Shown: positions 18,191 to 27,165 of the stretch, piece after piece | Position numbering within the stretch: the first letter of the stretch is position 1 | Layout: every line of letters begins with the position of its first letter | Made by a program: the position numbers and the translations under genes | Notes under the pieces: model-generated | What the model saw: the letters and a program-made list of their open reading frames with translations, nothing else | Databases searched by the model: none | What the model was told of the DNA's origin: nothing | Assembly: GCF_014650595.1 (NCBI RefSeq) | Contig: NZ_BMVG01000001.1 | Coordinates: forward strand, 1,116,001 to 1,180,000 | Direction: 5' to 3' | DNA from: Streptomyces alanosinicus | GTDB taxonomy: Bacteria > Actinomycetota > Actinomycetes > Streptomycetales > Streptomycetaceae | Length of the DNA: 64,000 nucleotides

Positions 18191-18534
18191 CCGACCCCTT
18201 CGGTGCCCGCCCGGACGGCCTCGGCTGCCGTGCCCCCATCCGCCGGACGGAGTCCGGCACGCCGCCGGAGGCGGCCCATGGTTACAGCCCCGGACGGGTG
18301 GGAGGCAATGATGTCCACATGGGATCACTGGTCCGAGCACCGGGTGGTCTGGCGCCCCTGACCGACCCCTTCGGTGCCCGCCCGGACGGCCTCGGCTGCC
18401 GTGCCCCCATCCGCCGGACGGAGTCCGGCACGCCGCCGGAGGCGGCCCATGGTTACAGCCCCGGACGGATGGGAGGCGAACCACGCGATCCTGGCCCACC
18501 CGGCCGAACACCGGATGAGCTGGCGGCCATGATC
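18121..18534 (+). repeat. 171-bp tandem repeat at the helicase 3' end (two exact copies plus a diverged partial third)
   Basis: Two adjacent copies, 18121-18291 and 18292-18462, read identical by eye over 171 bp; a third partial copy starts at 18463 (ggacggatgggaggcgaac) and diverges. The period is 57 codons, so the helicase frame is kept. Each unit carries a PDGWEA box, a tail and a stop codon: copies 1 and 2 end MSTWDHWSEHRVVWRP and copy 3 ends NHAILAHPAEHRMSWRP. The spacer contains an in-frame ATG giving MVTAPDGWEA in copies 2 and 3. The exact identity implies a very recent duplication, or an assembly effect. Confidence 0.9.
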
Positions 18535-18692
18535 CTCGGAGGAGCCGTTTGACTCACCCGCAGTCGGGGCACGGCCGAATCGCTGGCCGAAAGTGTTCGG
18601 TACACCCCCCGGGGGCGGCGCCCGCTGCCACGCTGAAGGCAGGCTCTTGGGCCGCCGGCCCTGGAGGAGACCAGACACGACAGGAGCACTTC

Positions 18693-19481
18693 ATGCTGAC
18701 GTCCACACAGGTCCCCGGCGGGCTGAACTGGCTCGACCTGGGCACCCCCGACGTCGATGCGGCCGTCGCCTTCTACTCGGGTGTGTTCGGCTGGGAGTTC
18801 GCCTCCGCGGGCCCGGAGGCCGGAGGCTACGGCTTCTTGCGGCAGGACGGCCGGATGGTGGCCGCGGTCGGCCCGCTGACGGAGGAGGGCGCGAGTTCCG
18901 CGTGGACGGTGTACTTCCGCAGCGTGGACGCCGACGCCACCGCCAAGGCCGTGGAGCAGGCCGGCGGCTCCGTCCGCGTCCCGCCGACGGATGTCCTCAC
19001 GTCCGGACGGACGGCCGGCTTCACCGATCCGACGGGCGCCGAGTTCGCCGTGTGGCAACCGCGGGACACCGACGGCCTGGAGCTCGTCAACGATCCTGGC
19101 AGCGTCAGCTGGATCGAGCTGTACACCACCGACGCCGCGGCCGCGAAGGACTTCTACGGCAGCGTCCTGTCGTGGGAGACCCGGGACAAGCCCATGGGTG
19201 AAGGCGTCGTCTACACGGTCGCCGCTCCTGCCGGCGGCGGCGAGCAGACCATGCACGGCGGCATCATGCAGCTGGCCCAGGAGAACCTGGACGCCGGATC
19301 GACCTCCGAATGGCACCCGTACTTCGAGGTCACAGACTGCGACGCCACCCTGGCCCGGGCAGCCGAGCTGGGCGCCACCGTCATCATCCCCGCCATGGAC
19401 GGCGAGGGCGTGGGGCGCTTCGCGATGCTGCTCGACCCGTTCGGCGCCCCGTTCGCGATCATCACGAGCGCCACGGCCTGA
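18693..19481 (+). CDS. Two-domain VOC (glyoxalase/bleomycin-resistance fold) protein
   Basis: 262 aa containing two vicinal-oxygen-chelate domains: residues about 8-120 (NWLDLGTPDVDAAVAFYSGVFGWEF ... GFTDPTGAEFAVWQPR) and about 135-260 (SWIELYTTDAAAAKDFYGSVLSWET ... RFAMLLDPFGAPFAIIT). This duplicated form is widespread in actinobacteria (Cfp30B-like). CAGGAG precedes ATG 18693. Metal-binding residues of true glyoxalase I are not clearly conserved, so the reaction is unknown. Confidence 0.88.
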   Translation: MLTSTQVPGGLNWLDLGTPDVDAAVAFYSGVFGWEFASAGPEAGGYGFLRQDGRMVAAVGPLTEEGASSAWTVYFRSVDADATAKAVEQAGGSVRVPPTDVLTSGRTAGFTDPTGAEFAVWQPRDTDGLELVNDPGSVSWIELYTTDAAAAKDFYGSVLSWETRDKPMGEGVVYTVAAPAGGGEQTMHGGIMQLAQENLDAGSTSEWHPYFEVTDCDATLARAAELGATVIIPAMDGEGVGRFAMLLDPFGAPFAIITSATA

Positions 19482-19490
19482 CCCCCGACG

Positions 19491-19526
19491 ACGGCGGCCT
19501 GCCGGACCCACCCGGCAGGCCGCCGT
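19491..19526 (+). terminator. Terminator hairpin after the VOC gene
   Basis: Perfect 15-bp stem (ACGGCGGCCTGCCGG pairing with its complement) around a 6-base loop, starting 9 bases after the stop. Confidence 0.8.
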
Positions 19527-19673
19527 TCGCATGCGGCGCACGGCATCGGCCACGCGTCCGCCGGCGCCCCTCCCCCGCTCCCCCCCCACCGGCCCCTTGC
19601 GCGGGCGCGGGACAATGGACGGTGGGCCGTCCGGAGGCGGTGCCCAGTGAACCGTACGAGGAGGAGACAGGAC

Positions 19674-20042
19674 ATGGCGGAGCCCACGCCGCGTCGTGCC
19701 GAACCGCGGCTACGCCCCGCGCCTTTGATCTTCGAGCCCGCGGAGGCGGCCGCCGATCCCGAGCACTTCTTCGACCTGGAGTCGATCGAGGATCCACGGG
19801 CGTTGCTGGCCCGGGCCACGGAGCTGACCCAGGCGTTCCGCGCGGCCGCCGACCGGGCCGTGGAGTTCCAGGCCGTCGCCGCGGCCCAGCTCGCCGACCC
19901 GCGCCGCTTCGACCGGCTGACCCCGGCGGACATCGCCGAGCAGGCGGAGTGGACGGAGGACTACGCGAAGAAGATGGTCGAGTTCGGGCGGGACCTGATG
20001 CGGGGGAACACCGAGGGGCGGACGTCCGCCGACCCCGTGTGA
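19674..20042 (+). CDS. Conserved hypothetical streptomycete protein
   Basis: 122 aa. ATG 19674 follows GGAGGAG at ideal spacing, preferred over a GTG at 19647. Residues about 40-110 form amphipathic helices (DPRALLARATELTQAFRAAADRAVEFQAVAAAQLAD, ADIAEQAEWTEDYAKKMVEFGRDLM), suggesting a helical-bundle protein. No signal peptide and no known motif. A monocistronic unit between a terminator and the palindrome at 20.1 kb. Confidence 0.7.
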   Translation: MAEPTPRRAEPRLRPAPLIFEPAEAAADPEHFFDLESIEDPRALLARATELTQAFRAAADRAVEFQAVAAAQLADPRRFDRLTPADIAEQAEWTEDYAKKMVEFGRDLMRGNTEGRTSADPV

Positions 20043-20124
20043 CCGCGCGCCCGGCTCCCGTGTGACCGCGCGCCCGCCCCACCCCGGCCCGGTGCGGCGG
20101 TCCCCTTGATATCCCCCGAGTATC

Positions 20125-20148
20125 CCCGCCTGGCATATGCCAGGCGGG
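20125..20148. promoter_or_regulatory. 24-bp perfect palindrome with core TGGCATATGCCA
   Basis: CCCGCC-TGGCATATGCCA-GGCGGG reads the same on both strands with no spacer, 77 bp before the 20225 gene and 82 bp after the preceding stop. Lack of a loop favours a protein-binding operator over a terminator. The same 12-bp core recurs at 34325-34336. Confidence 0.55.
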
Positions 20149-20224
20149 CAAGATACTCCTCCCCTGCCATCTTTGTCCCGACTTTCGGCAACTCAGAAGA
20201 ACGGGCCGCTCACCCCCGGTACAT

Positions 20225-20803
20225 ATGGGCGTCATGAGCAGCGCACCGAACGTCACCCGAGTCACCCCCGCCGGCATCGACTGGCTCGCCTCGGCAGGAA
20301 CGTATCCGCGTCGCACGGCCGCCCTCTGGGAGGCGCACCCGGACACCCCGGTCGCCCTGCCCTGCGGCACCGTCTTCGACGTGGTGAGCGCGCCGGCGAT
20401 CTTCGGCCGCCGGATGCTGGACCGGCTGTGGGACGACGGTCCGGGCTCGGGCCCGGTCGCGGTGTTCCGCGGCCGTGTACTGCTGTTCGCCGCACCGGGC
20501 ACGGCCCCGCGGTTACCTTCGCTGCTGGCCTGGGAGGAGTGGGGCTCGAACCGCACCCGGGCGGTGCCGCCACTGCTCTGCCACGGCACGGGCGACGCGG
20601 TCACCGTCCCGGCACCCGGCGGAGGCGACGCGGCCGGCACCGCCCGCTGGCTGGTCGCCCCGGACACCCGCCACCCGTGGCTGCCGGGCCCCGAGGTCGT
20701 GCTCTGGGCGGCCGTCCGCGCGGCCCGCGCGGCAGTGCGGATATCGATTTTTCCTCCCGCCGACCAGGATGCTAAGGTCTACGACGTCAGCAGGCGCCGC
20801 TAG
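20225..20803 (+). CDS. Hypothetical protein, prim-pol-like N-terminal family
   Basis: 192 aa, ATG 20225; an in-frame ATG follows three codons later. It resembles small streptomycete proteins related to the N-terminal part of bifunctional DNA primase/polymerases (GIDWLASAGTYPRRTAALWEAHPDTPVALPCGTVFDVV), without the catalytic core. The middle has APGTAPRLPSLLAWEEWG, and the end VVLWAAVRAARAAV is helical. The reading frame runs through the promoter region and stops 10 bp inside the following tRNA-Lys gene, so the last 20 codons may not be functional protein. Role unknown. Confidence 0.7.
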   Translation: MGVMSSAPNVTRVTPAGIDWLASAGTYPRRTAALWEAHPDTPVALPCGTVFDVVSAPAIFGRRMLDRLWDDGPGSGPVAVFRGRVLLFAAPGTAPRLPSLLAWEEWGSNRTRAVPPLLCHGTGDAVTVPAPGGGDAAGTARWLVAPDTRHPWLPGPEVVLWAAVRAARAAVRISIFPPADQDAKVYDVSRRR

Positions 20804-20867
20804 CTCAGTTGGTTAGAGCAGCTGACTCTTAATCAGCGGGTCCGGGGTTCGAGTCCCTGGCGGCGCA
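20794..20867 (+). tRNA. tRNA-Lys (anticodon CTT), copy 1
   Basis: 74 nt with a full cloverleaf: acceptor GCGCCGC/GCGGCGC, D-arm GCTC/GAGC, anticodon stem GCTGA/TCAGC with loop CTCTTAA, T-arm CGGGG-TTCGAGT-CCCTG, discriminator A, no encoded CCA. The anticodon CTT reads AAG (Lys). Identical to the copies at 35353 and 41034. Confidence 0.97.
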
Positions 20868-20880
20868 CGCGAAGGAAACG

Positions 20881-20910
20881 GCGGGTCCGGTTCGAAAGAA
20901 TCCGGCCCGC
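20881..20910 (+). terminator. Terminator after tRNA-Lys copy 1
   Basis: GCGGGTCCGG and CCGGCCCGC pair with one unpaired base around an AT-rich loop, followed by TGTTTTC, a fair intrinsic terminator 13 bases past the tRNA. Confidence 0.65.
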
Positions 20911-20948
20911 TGTTTTCGTATACGACGGCAGTCGGTCTTCGGTGACGC

Positions 20949-22205
20949 TCAGTCCTCACGCGCCCCCGGTGTGATCCGTACCGTCCACGCCCCCGAAGCC
21001 GTTCTCCCCTCCACCTCCACCCGTACGCCCTCCCCGGGTACGGTGAAGCTCTCGCCGAGGGCGACCGGGGCGTCGGCGAGGGGCGGGTAGACCGAGTTCT
21101 CCCAGCAGGCCTCGGTGTGCGGGTGGGCGTCGACGACCTCCACGGGCCCGCCCCCGGACTCCGCCCCGCTCCTGATCCGGTACACCAGCACCCCCTGCCG
21201 GCAGCCGGCCCGGTCGTTCCCGGCCGAGCCGCGCGCCTCGAAGGCCAGCGCGCTGTCGGGTCCGGTGCGCACGATCGCCAGCTTCAGCCCGTGCCCGAGG
21301 CCGAACGCCGGGGCACCCTCCGCGCCCTGCACCAGGACCCCCGGGCCGGCCTCCAGCGGCTCCAGGGTCAGCCGGGTCGGCGTCACGCCGTGCACGCACT
21401 CCACCTGGCGCGGGTCCAGCCAGCCCAGCCGCCACTTGTGCCAGGCGAACAGGTCCGGGGAGAGCCCGAACTGGCTGCCCATCAGATCCCAGTCGCCGAC
21501 GTAGGTGTCCCAGTCGCCCTTGCCGTCGTCCGGGCGATGGTAGAGGTCGGGCAGGTCGAAGACATGGCCGGTCTCATGGGCGAGGACCAGCCGGTCCGGC
21601 GGATGCTTCTCGAACACGGTGACGACCCGGCGGACATCCGTGCCGTCGACATGCACGGGCGTATCGAGGTTCACGACCTTCGTGGCGTCCGAGTCGACGC
21701 CGGGCGCGTCCGGGTCGGCGACCAGGTACACGACCTGGTACCGGGAGAAGTCGACCTCCTGGTCGGCGACCGCGAACGCGTCCCGCAGATAGGCGGCCCG
21801 GTCCTCCACGCTCCAGTCGCGCTTCATGGCGTACGCCGTGGACGGCCGGGGCATGCGCAGCCAGTGCTTCAGCGGGTGCGGGCGGAGGGTGAACCTGCCG
21901 TAGGAGGCCTGTTCGTAGTACCGGCTGGTCGCGGGGAAGTGATCGGCCGTCAACTCGGCGGCGGTGGCGTGCGGGGTGGAGTCCGGAAAGGAGAGGAAGA
22001 CCAGCACGGCGTCGAGCGGACGGGTCGGCCGGGTGTAGTCCGGGTTCCAGGTGTCCACGCCCTCGGAGTGGTGGGCGTCGGTCCGCCGCAGGGCGCAGGG
22101 GGTGGTGGAGAAGGGCTCGGCGACCGACGGGCCGGTGAGGATCGACGTCGCGGCGAGCGCCGACAGCGTGGTGCACACGGCGGCGGTGCTACGCAGCTTG
22201 GGCAC
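20949..22205 (-). CDS. Secreted M6-family-like metalloprotease
   Basis: 418 aa from GTG 22205, which has GGAGG 10 bases upstream (an ATG 12 codons earlier is the alternative). Signal peptide residues about 1-29. Zinc-binding motif HETGHVFDLPDLYH: His210, Glu211 and His214, with the third ligand expected downstream (Asp220 or His223), as in immune-inhibitor-A-like M6 peptidases. The following WDLMGSQFGLSPDLFAWHKWRLGWL segment is typical of that family. The C-terminal 140 residues are beta-rich with a Cys pair. Extracellular protein degradation is the likely role. Confidence 0.87.
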   Translation of the reverse strand: MPKLRSTAAVCTTLSALAATSILTGPSVAEPFSTTPCALRRTDAHHSEGVDTWNPDYTRPTRPLDAVLVFLSFPDSTPHATAAELTADHFPATSRYYEQASYGRFTLRPHPLKHWLRMPRPSTAYAMKRDWSVEDRAAYLRDAFAVADQEVDFSRYQVVYLVADPDAPGVDSDATKVVNLDTPVHVDGTDVRRVVTVFEKHPPDRLVLAHETGHVFDLPDLYHRPDDGKGDWDTYVGDWDLMGSQFGLSPDLFAWHKWRLGWLDPRQVECVHGVTPTRLTLEPLEAGPGVLVQGAEGAPAFGLGHGLKLAIVRTGPDSALAFEARGSAGNDRAGCRQGVLVYRIRSGAESGGGPVEVVDAHPHTEACWENSVYPPLADAPVALGESFTVPGEGVRVEVEGRTASGAWTVRITPGARED

Positions 22206-22541
22206 GGACCTGACCTCCGGATGCGACTCACGAGACCTCATCGAGACCTCATCCAGATTGCTGGTATGTGTTGCGCTATGCCCTGTTTATCTGCACCACT
22301 AGGGTGAGTGCGCCGTCCGGCGCGCCCGCGCGCTCCGGCGCTCGACACCCCGAAACACTCACGGAACGTCACAACTGGTCGGAGGCCCGAAGAACCCGCC
22401 CACGTGCGGGCAGAAACGATCTGTCAGAAACCTTGCTCCGTCCGGGACACTGGAGAGTGGCTGGAAGGGCCCGGGGCCAGCCTCTATGATCGGCACACTT
22501 TCCGGCACGGACAGAGATCGAGTGCACTGCGGGAGCGAGCG
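22206..22541. other. 336-bp divergent intergenic region
   Basis: Between the divergent metalloprotease and GGDEF/EAL genes. It contains a direct repeat of gagacctcatc (about 22231-22254) near the protease start and a TATGAT hexamer (22485-22490) with CTGGAA 18 bases upstream that could be the promoter of the GGDEF/EAL gene. No convincing ORF or RNA structure was seen. Confidence 0.4.
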
Positions 22542-24347
22542 GTGAGCGGAACGTCCGAAGGGCCGACGCCCGCGGCAGACCTCGACCGGTCAGCCGTAAC
22601 AGACAGTGACCATCCCACCTATCATTCTGTGTTCGCGGCCGCACCACTCGCCATGGCCGTCGTGGACCGCGGCGGACTCGTGACCGCCGCCAACGGGGCC
22701 TTCGGCGAGCTGCTCGGCACCGACCCGGACACCGTCATCGGCCGGGTCGCCGCCGATCTGGTGGACCTGACCTCGGACACCCGCAGCTGGCACGCCTACC
22801 GCGAGGTCCTGCGCGGCCGGCAGGCCAAGCTGCGCTGCACCCGCCGGCTGAAACACCCCGAGGGGCACTCGGTGTGGGCGCAGGTCACCATCGCCCCGCT
22901 CGGCGACGGCGAGCCCGGGGTGCTGCTGTCCGTCGCCGACATCAGCGCCCGCCGTGAACTCCAGGCGCGGCTGCGGCACTTGCAGATGCACGACCCGGTG
23001 ACCCGGCTGCCCAATCGCACCCTGTTCTTCGAGCGGCTGACGGCCGCGCTGGAGGCGGAGTCGTACGAGCAGAGCGGCACCGGCCGGATCGGCCTGTGCT
23101 ATCTGGACCTCGACGGCTTCAAGGCCGTCAACGACACCCTCGGCCACCGCGTCGGTGACCGGCTGCTCGCGGCCGCGGCCGAGCGGCTGACCCGGGTGGC
23201 CGACGAGGCCGGTTACGCCCGCGCCGTCACCCCGCTGGTGGCCCGGCTGGGCGGCGACGAGTTCGCCCTGCTCGTGGAGGACTCCACCGGCACCGAACAG
23301 CTCGCCGAACTCGCCGAGTCGGCGCTCAAGGCCCTTCAGGCCCCCTTCGACCTGGCCGGCCAGCGGCTGTCCCTGACGGCGTCGATCGGGGTCGTGGAGC
23401 GCCACGCTGCGGGTACGACGGCCACCGGTCTGATGCAGGCGGCGGATACGACCCTGTACTGGGCGAAGGCCGACGGCAAGGGCCGCTGGACCCTGTTCGA
23501 TCCCGAGCGCAACGCCCACCGGATGACCCGCCAGGCCCTGTCGTCCACTCTGCGCCCCGCCATCGAACGCGGCGAATTCGCGCTCGAATACCAGCCGTTG
23601 GTCGGTATGGAGGACGGCAGGCTCAGCGGGGTCGAGGCGTTGATCCGCTGGAATCATCCTCAGTTCGGCACACTGACGCCGAATCGGTTCATCGGACTGG
23701 CCGAGGAGGACGGCTCGATCGTGCAGCTCGGCCGCTGGGCGCTGGTGACCGCCTGCCGGCAGGCCCGCCGCTGGCAGCTCGACCATCCGGCCGAGCCGCC
23801 CATCTTCGTCAGCGTCAATGTGGCCGTACGGCAGGTGTGGGACTCCGACCTGGTGGCCGATGTGGCGGAGATCCTCGCCGAGACCGGGCTCGCCCCGCAT
23901 CTGCTGCAGCTGGAGCTGACCGAGTCCGCGGTGATGGGTTCGGCCGGCCAGCCCCTGCAGGCCCTGCAGGCGCTCAGCGACATGGGTGTCCGCATCGCCA
24001 TCGACGACTTCGGCACCGGCTACTCCAACCTCGCCTACCTCAGCCGGCTGCCGGTCTCGACGCTGAAGCTGGACGGTTCCTTCGTGCGCGGCTTCCAGTA
24101 CGAGGGCGACGCGCGGGCGCTCGCGCCCAACCCCGCCGACGAGGTCGTCGTCGAGGCGATGATCCAGCTCGCCCACCGGCTCGGCATCACCGTCACCGCG
24201 GAGTGCGTGGAGACCTCGGCCCAGGCCACCCGGCTGCGCCGGATCGGCTGCGACACCGGGCAGGGCTGGCTGTACTCCCGCCCGGTGTCGCCGGATCGTA
24301 TCTCCGAACTCCTCGGCGAGCAGACCTACGCGGTCGGCAATCCATAG
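22542..24347 (+). CDS. PAS-GGDEF-EAL cyclic-di-GMP turnover protein
   Basis: 601 aa from GTG 22542. An N-terminal PAS domain (residues about 25-145) is followed by GGDEF ([11 protein letters not shown]) and EAL domains. EAL catalytic features are intact: SGVEALIRW, the Asn in [25 protein letters not shown] and LKLDGSF. The GGDEF motif is complete, but the RxxD inhibitory site five residues upstream is missing (TPLV instead). No transmembrane segments, so it is cytoplasmic. Both synthesis and hydrolysis of c-di-GMP are possible; in streptomycetes such proteins tune development through BldD. The 3' end overlaps the convergent LLM gene by 22 bp. Confidence 0.92.
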   Translation: MSGTSEGPTPAADLDRSAVTDSDHPTYHSVFAAAPLAMAVVDRGGLVTAANGAFGELLGTDPDTVIGRVAADLVDLTSDTRSWHAYREVLRGRQAKLRCTRRLKHPEGHSVWAQVTIAPLGDGEPGVLLSVADISARRELQARLRHLQMHDPVTRLPNRTLFFERLTAALEAESYEQSGTGRIGLCYLDLDGFKAVNDTLGHRVGDRLLAAAAERLTRVADEAGYARAVTPLVARLGGDEFALLVEDSTGTEQLAELAESALKALQAPFDLAGQRLSLTASIGVVERHAAGTTATGLMQAADTTLYWAKADGKGRWTLFDPERNAHRMTRQALSSTLRPAIERGEFALEYQPLVGMEDGRLSGVEALIRWNHPQFGTLTPNRFIGLAEEDGSIVQLGRWALVTACRQARRWQLDHPAEPPIFVSVNVAVRQVWDSDLVADVAEILAETGLAPHLLQLELTESAVMGSAGQPLQALQALSDMGVRIAIDDFGTGYSNLAYLSRLPVSTLKLDGSFVRGFQYEGDARALAPNPADEVVVEAMIQLAHRLGITVTAECVETSAQATRLRRIGCDTGQGWLYSRPVSPDRISELLGEQTYAVGNP

Positions 24348-25414
24348 GCGTCCGCGATCAACTCATAGGAACGCAGGCGCAGTTCGCCGCGGTGGGCGTG
24401 GGAGAGGAGCATCAGCTCGTCGGCGCCGGTGCGCTTGTGGAGGTCGTCGAGGCCGGAGCGGACCTCGTCGGCGGTGCCGTGCACGATGTTGGCCGTCCAG
24501 GAGGTGATGAACTCCTCCTCCATCGGGCTGAACTCGTGCTTCTCGGCCTCCGCCGGGTCGGGGAAGAGACCCGGCCGGCCCATGCGCAGCCGCAGCATGT
24601 TCAGAGCCGTCGCCCGGGTCTGCCGGACGGCCTCCCGCGCGTCGTCGGTGGCGAGGGTGGAGACGCCGATCAGGGCGTACGGCTCGGCCAGGACCGCGGA
24701 GGGGCGGAAGGTCTGCCGGTACAGGTCCAGGGCCGGGATGGTGTTCTGCGCGGAGAAATGATGCGCGAACGCGAACGGCAGACCCAGCAGACCGGCGAGG
24801 CGGGCGCTGAAGCCGGAGGAGCCGAGCAGCCAGACGGGCGGCCGGTGCGGGGACTGGACGCCGCCGGGGGCGGTGGCCTGGACGGGGCCGGGGATCGCGT
24901 GGATACGCCGGTACGGATGCCCGTCCGGGAAGTCGTCGTCCAGGAAGCGGGTGAGTTCGGCGAGCTGCTCGGGGAAGTCGTCGGCGCCCTGGTCGGGCAG
25001 GTCGGTGCGGCGCAGCGCGGCGGCCGTGGCGCCGTCCGTGCCCGGCGCCCGGCCGAGGCCGAGATCGATCCGTCCCGGCGCCATCGCCTCCAGCGTGCCG
25101 AACTGCTCGGCGATCACCAGCGGGGCGTGGTTGGGCAGCATCACGCCGCCCGAGCCGAGCCGGATGCGGTCGGTGTGGGCGGCGAGGTGGGCGAGGATCA
25201 CCGCGGGCGAGGAGGAGGCGACACCGGGCATCGAGTGGTGCTCGGCGACCCAGTACCGGTGGAATCCGCGCGCCTCGGCGGACCGGGCGAGCGCCACGCT
25301 GGTGCGCAGGGCGTCGCCGGCGGTACTGCCGGCGCCGACGGTGACCAGGTCCAGTACGGAGAGGGGGACGGGGGCGGTCCCGTGCGTCGTGCCCCGGATC
25401 TCGTCTGCCGACAC
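24326..25414 (-). CDS. LLM-class flavin-dependent oxidoreductase (bacterial luciferase-like)
   Basis: 362 aa from GTG 25414, with CCAGGAGG upstream. The TIM-barrel luciferase-like family shows in [53 protein letters not shown] and [14 protein letters not shown]. Typical of FMN/F420-dependent oxidoreductases of the MsnO8/YvbT type. Substrate unknown. It is transcribed in the same direction as the maleate-isomerase-like pair but 87 bp away, so membership in that operon is uncertain. Confidence 0.85.
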   Translation of the reverse strand: MSADEIRGTTHGTAPVPLSVLDLVTVGAGSTAGDALRTSVALARSAEARGFHRYWVAEHHSMPGVASSSPAVILAHLAAHTDRIRLGSGGVMLPNHAPLVIAEQFGTLEAMAPGRIDLGLGRAPGTDGATAAALRRTDLPDQGADDFPEQLAELTRFLDDDFPDGHPYRRIHAIPGPVQATAPGGVQSPHRPPVWLLGSSGFSARLAGLLGLPFAFAHHFSAQNTIPALDLYRQTFRPSAVLAEPYALIGVSTLATDDAREAVRQTRATALNMLRLRMGRPGLFPDPAEAEKHEFSPMEEEFITSWTANIVHGTADEVRSGLDDLHKRTGADELMLLSHAHRGELRLRSYELIADAYGLPTA

Positions 25415-25501
25415 GGTGTGGGCCTCCTGGTTTCGAGCGTGAGCGGTCCTCGGTGCTGTCCTGCGTCGGCTAACAGGAGACAGTCTCCGCTTATTCCCGC
25501 C

Positions 25502-26233
25502 TCAGACCTGGACGATCGGCTCCCTCGTGAACAGCGCCCCCAGCACCGGCGCGTTCACCCGCCGGTCCGCGAGCCGCAGCCCCTCCCACACACTGACCTG
25601 GTTCGCCGTGAGGACCGGCTTGGACAGCGCCTTCTCCAGCAGCGGCAGATACGCGGCCGTGTGCAGGGCCGTGTCCGGCAGCAGCACGGCCTCCGCGTCG
25701 GGGACGTCCGCGGCCTGCGCCAGCGTCAGCACATCCTCCTCGCCCCAGGTGCCGACCTCCGCGGCCGTGACGATCCCCGAGGAGCGGGTCCCGGTCACCT
25801 CCAGACCGCCGGCCCGCAGGAAGTCCGCGAACAGCGCGGCGATGTCCGCCGGATAGGTCGCCCCGACGGCGACCCGCCGTACCCCGATCTCCCGGGCGGC
25901 GTGCACGAAGGCGAACGACGTCGAGGACGCCGGCATCCCGGCCAGCCGGGCGAGCGTGCGCACCTGCGTCTGCGCGCCCTCCCAGCCGTGCACGAACCCT
26001 CCGCTGGTGCACGCCCACACCACCGTCTCGGCGCCGGCCAGCCGCAGCCGCTCCATGCCCGCCCCGAGCCGCTCGGCCGAGCCCATCTCGCGCAGCGCGT
26101 CCACCCGGTGCGCGTCCTCGCCGATGTCCGTGTGGACGAGGTCCACCCGGATGTCGCTGCCCAGAAGCTGCTCGATGCGCGGATAGTCGTCCTCGGCGGA
26201 GTGGCCCGGGTAGAGGAATCCGAGTGCGGTCAT
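25502..26233 (-). CDS. Maleate isomerase / Asp-Glu racemase family protein, second active-site Cys lost
   Basis: 243 aa, ATG 26233 overlapping the upstream stop (ATGA). The first active-site cysteine motif is intact (VVWACTSGGFVHG), but the position matching the second catalytic cysteine reads LLPDTALHT, with Asp in place of Cys. The family includes maleate cis-trans isomerase, arylmalonate decarboxylase and EutA. Arylmalonate-decarboxylase-like members also lack one of the two cysteines, so a decarboxylase or one-Cys racemase activity is possible. Co-transcribed with its paralogue; the two may act as partners. Confidence 0.8.
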   Translation of the reverse strand: MTALGFLYPGHSAEDDYPRIEQLLGSDIRVDLVHTDIGEDAHRVDALREMGSAERLGAGMERLRLAGAETVVWACTSGGFVHGWEGAQTQVRTLARLAGMPASSTSFAFVHAAREIGVRRVAVGATYPADIAALFADFLRAGGLEVTGTRSSGIVTAAEVGTWGEEDVLTLAQAADVPDAEAVLLPDTALHTAAYLPLLEKALSKPVLTANQVSVWEGLRLADRRVNAPVLGALFTREPIVQV

Positions 26234-27027
26234 GACGGCCCTTCCTGGTGTTCCTGCGTCTCTTCCGGCACTGCCGGGGGCCAGACACGCGCCGATGCGT
26301 CCAGCAGCGCCTGATAGGGCCCCACCGCTCGGGTACCCAGCCGGCGCAGCGCCGCCCACATCGTGACCTGGTTGGCGGACAGCACCGGGATGCGCAGCTC
26401 GGCCTCCAGCTGGGGGATCACGTCGTACGTCGGCAGATTGGTGCACGAGATGAAGAGCGCGTCGGCGGTGCCGGGCTGGACCGCCTGCCGCGCCATGGCG
26501 ACGACGTCCCGGTAGGGCACCCGCCAGATCTCCCGGGTCAGCCCCATGAAGGCGCACCCGGTGACCTGCACGCCACCCTCGGCGACGAACTCCTCCAGCG
26601 CCCGGGTCACGGACACCGTGTACGGCGTGACCAGCGCGACCCGGCGGACGTCCAGCTCGGCCAGCGCCTCCAGCAGCGCCCCGGAGGTGGTCACCGAGGG
26701 CGGGGCCCCGGCCAGGCTCATCGCCGCGCGCATCACCCGCTCCCCGGTGACGCCGCCGACGAAGCTGCCGGAGGTGCAGGCGTAGGCGACGACCTCGGGC
26801 GTGACGGCGGTCAGGGCGCGCACCGCGTCGCCGAGCGTCTCGTGCTCGCTGACCAGCCGGGCCAGGTCCAGGCTCACCTCGACCGGCACGAACGGCGTGC
26901 GCGTCAGATGCAGCGACACCTCGTCGGGCACCCAGCGCCACAGCTCCCGGTCGAGGGCGAAGTCAAAAGGGGCGACCACCCCGACCCCCCGCTGGGGGCG
27001 AGGGCCGCCGAGAAAGGTGACGTCCAT
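26230..27027 (-). CDS. Maleate cis-trans isomerase family protein
   Basis: 265 aa. Both catalytic cysteine motifs are present, VAYACTSGSFVGG and LFISCTNLPTYDV, matching maleate isomerase (cis-trans isomerisation of maleate to fumarate or of a related 2,3-unsaturated diacid). GTG 27045 is an alternative start, since no strong ribosome site precedes ATG 27027. It leads a two-gene operon, diverges from the hydroxyacid dehydrogenase over 138 bp, and belongs to the catabolic module that runs to 35.2 kb. Confidence 0.85.
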   Translation of the reverse strand: MDVTFLGGPRPQRGVGVVAPFDFALDRELWRWVPDEVSLHLTRTPFVPVEVSLDLARLVSEHETLGDAVRALTAVTPEVVAYACTSGSFVGGVTGERVMRAAMSLAGAPPSVTTSGALLEALAELDVRRVALVTPYTVSVTRALEEFVAEGGVQVTGCAFMGLTREIWRVPYRDVVAMARQAVQPGTADALFISCTNLPTYDVIPQLEAELRIPVLSANQVTMWAALRRLGTRAVGPYQALLDASARVWPPAVPEETQEHQEGPS

Positions 27028-27165
27028 GGGCAGGCACCGCCTCACACGAGAACGACGAGGGGCAAGGCGCGTCGAGCACGCCCGTGTTGACGAAGGTAGG
27101 TTCGGGTGCGAGCGTGGTCAATCCGCGCATTATCCGTGCATGTCAGACGCCCGGAGCCGCCCCGT

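Noticed and set aside
18121..18534. CRISPR-like array
   Set aside because: The unit is 171 bp, with no short repeat/variable spacer structure and no cas genes; the spacers are identical.
17998..18552. 184-aa plus-strand frame running through the tandem repeats
   Set aside because: It only translates the helicase tail and repeat in a shifted frame; no start with a ribosome site and no homologous pattern.
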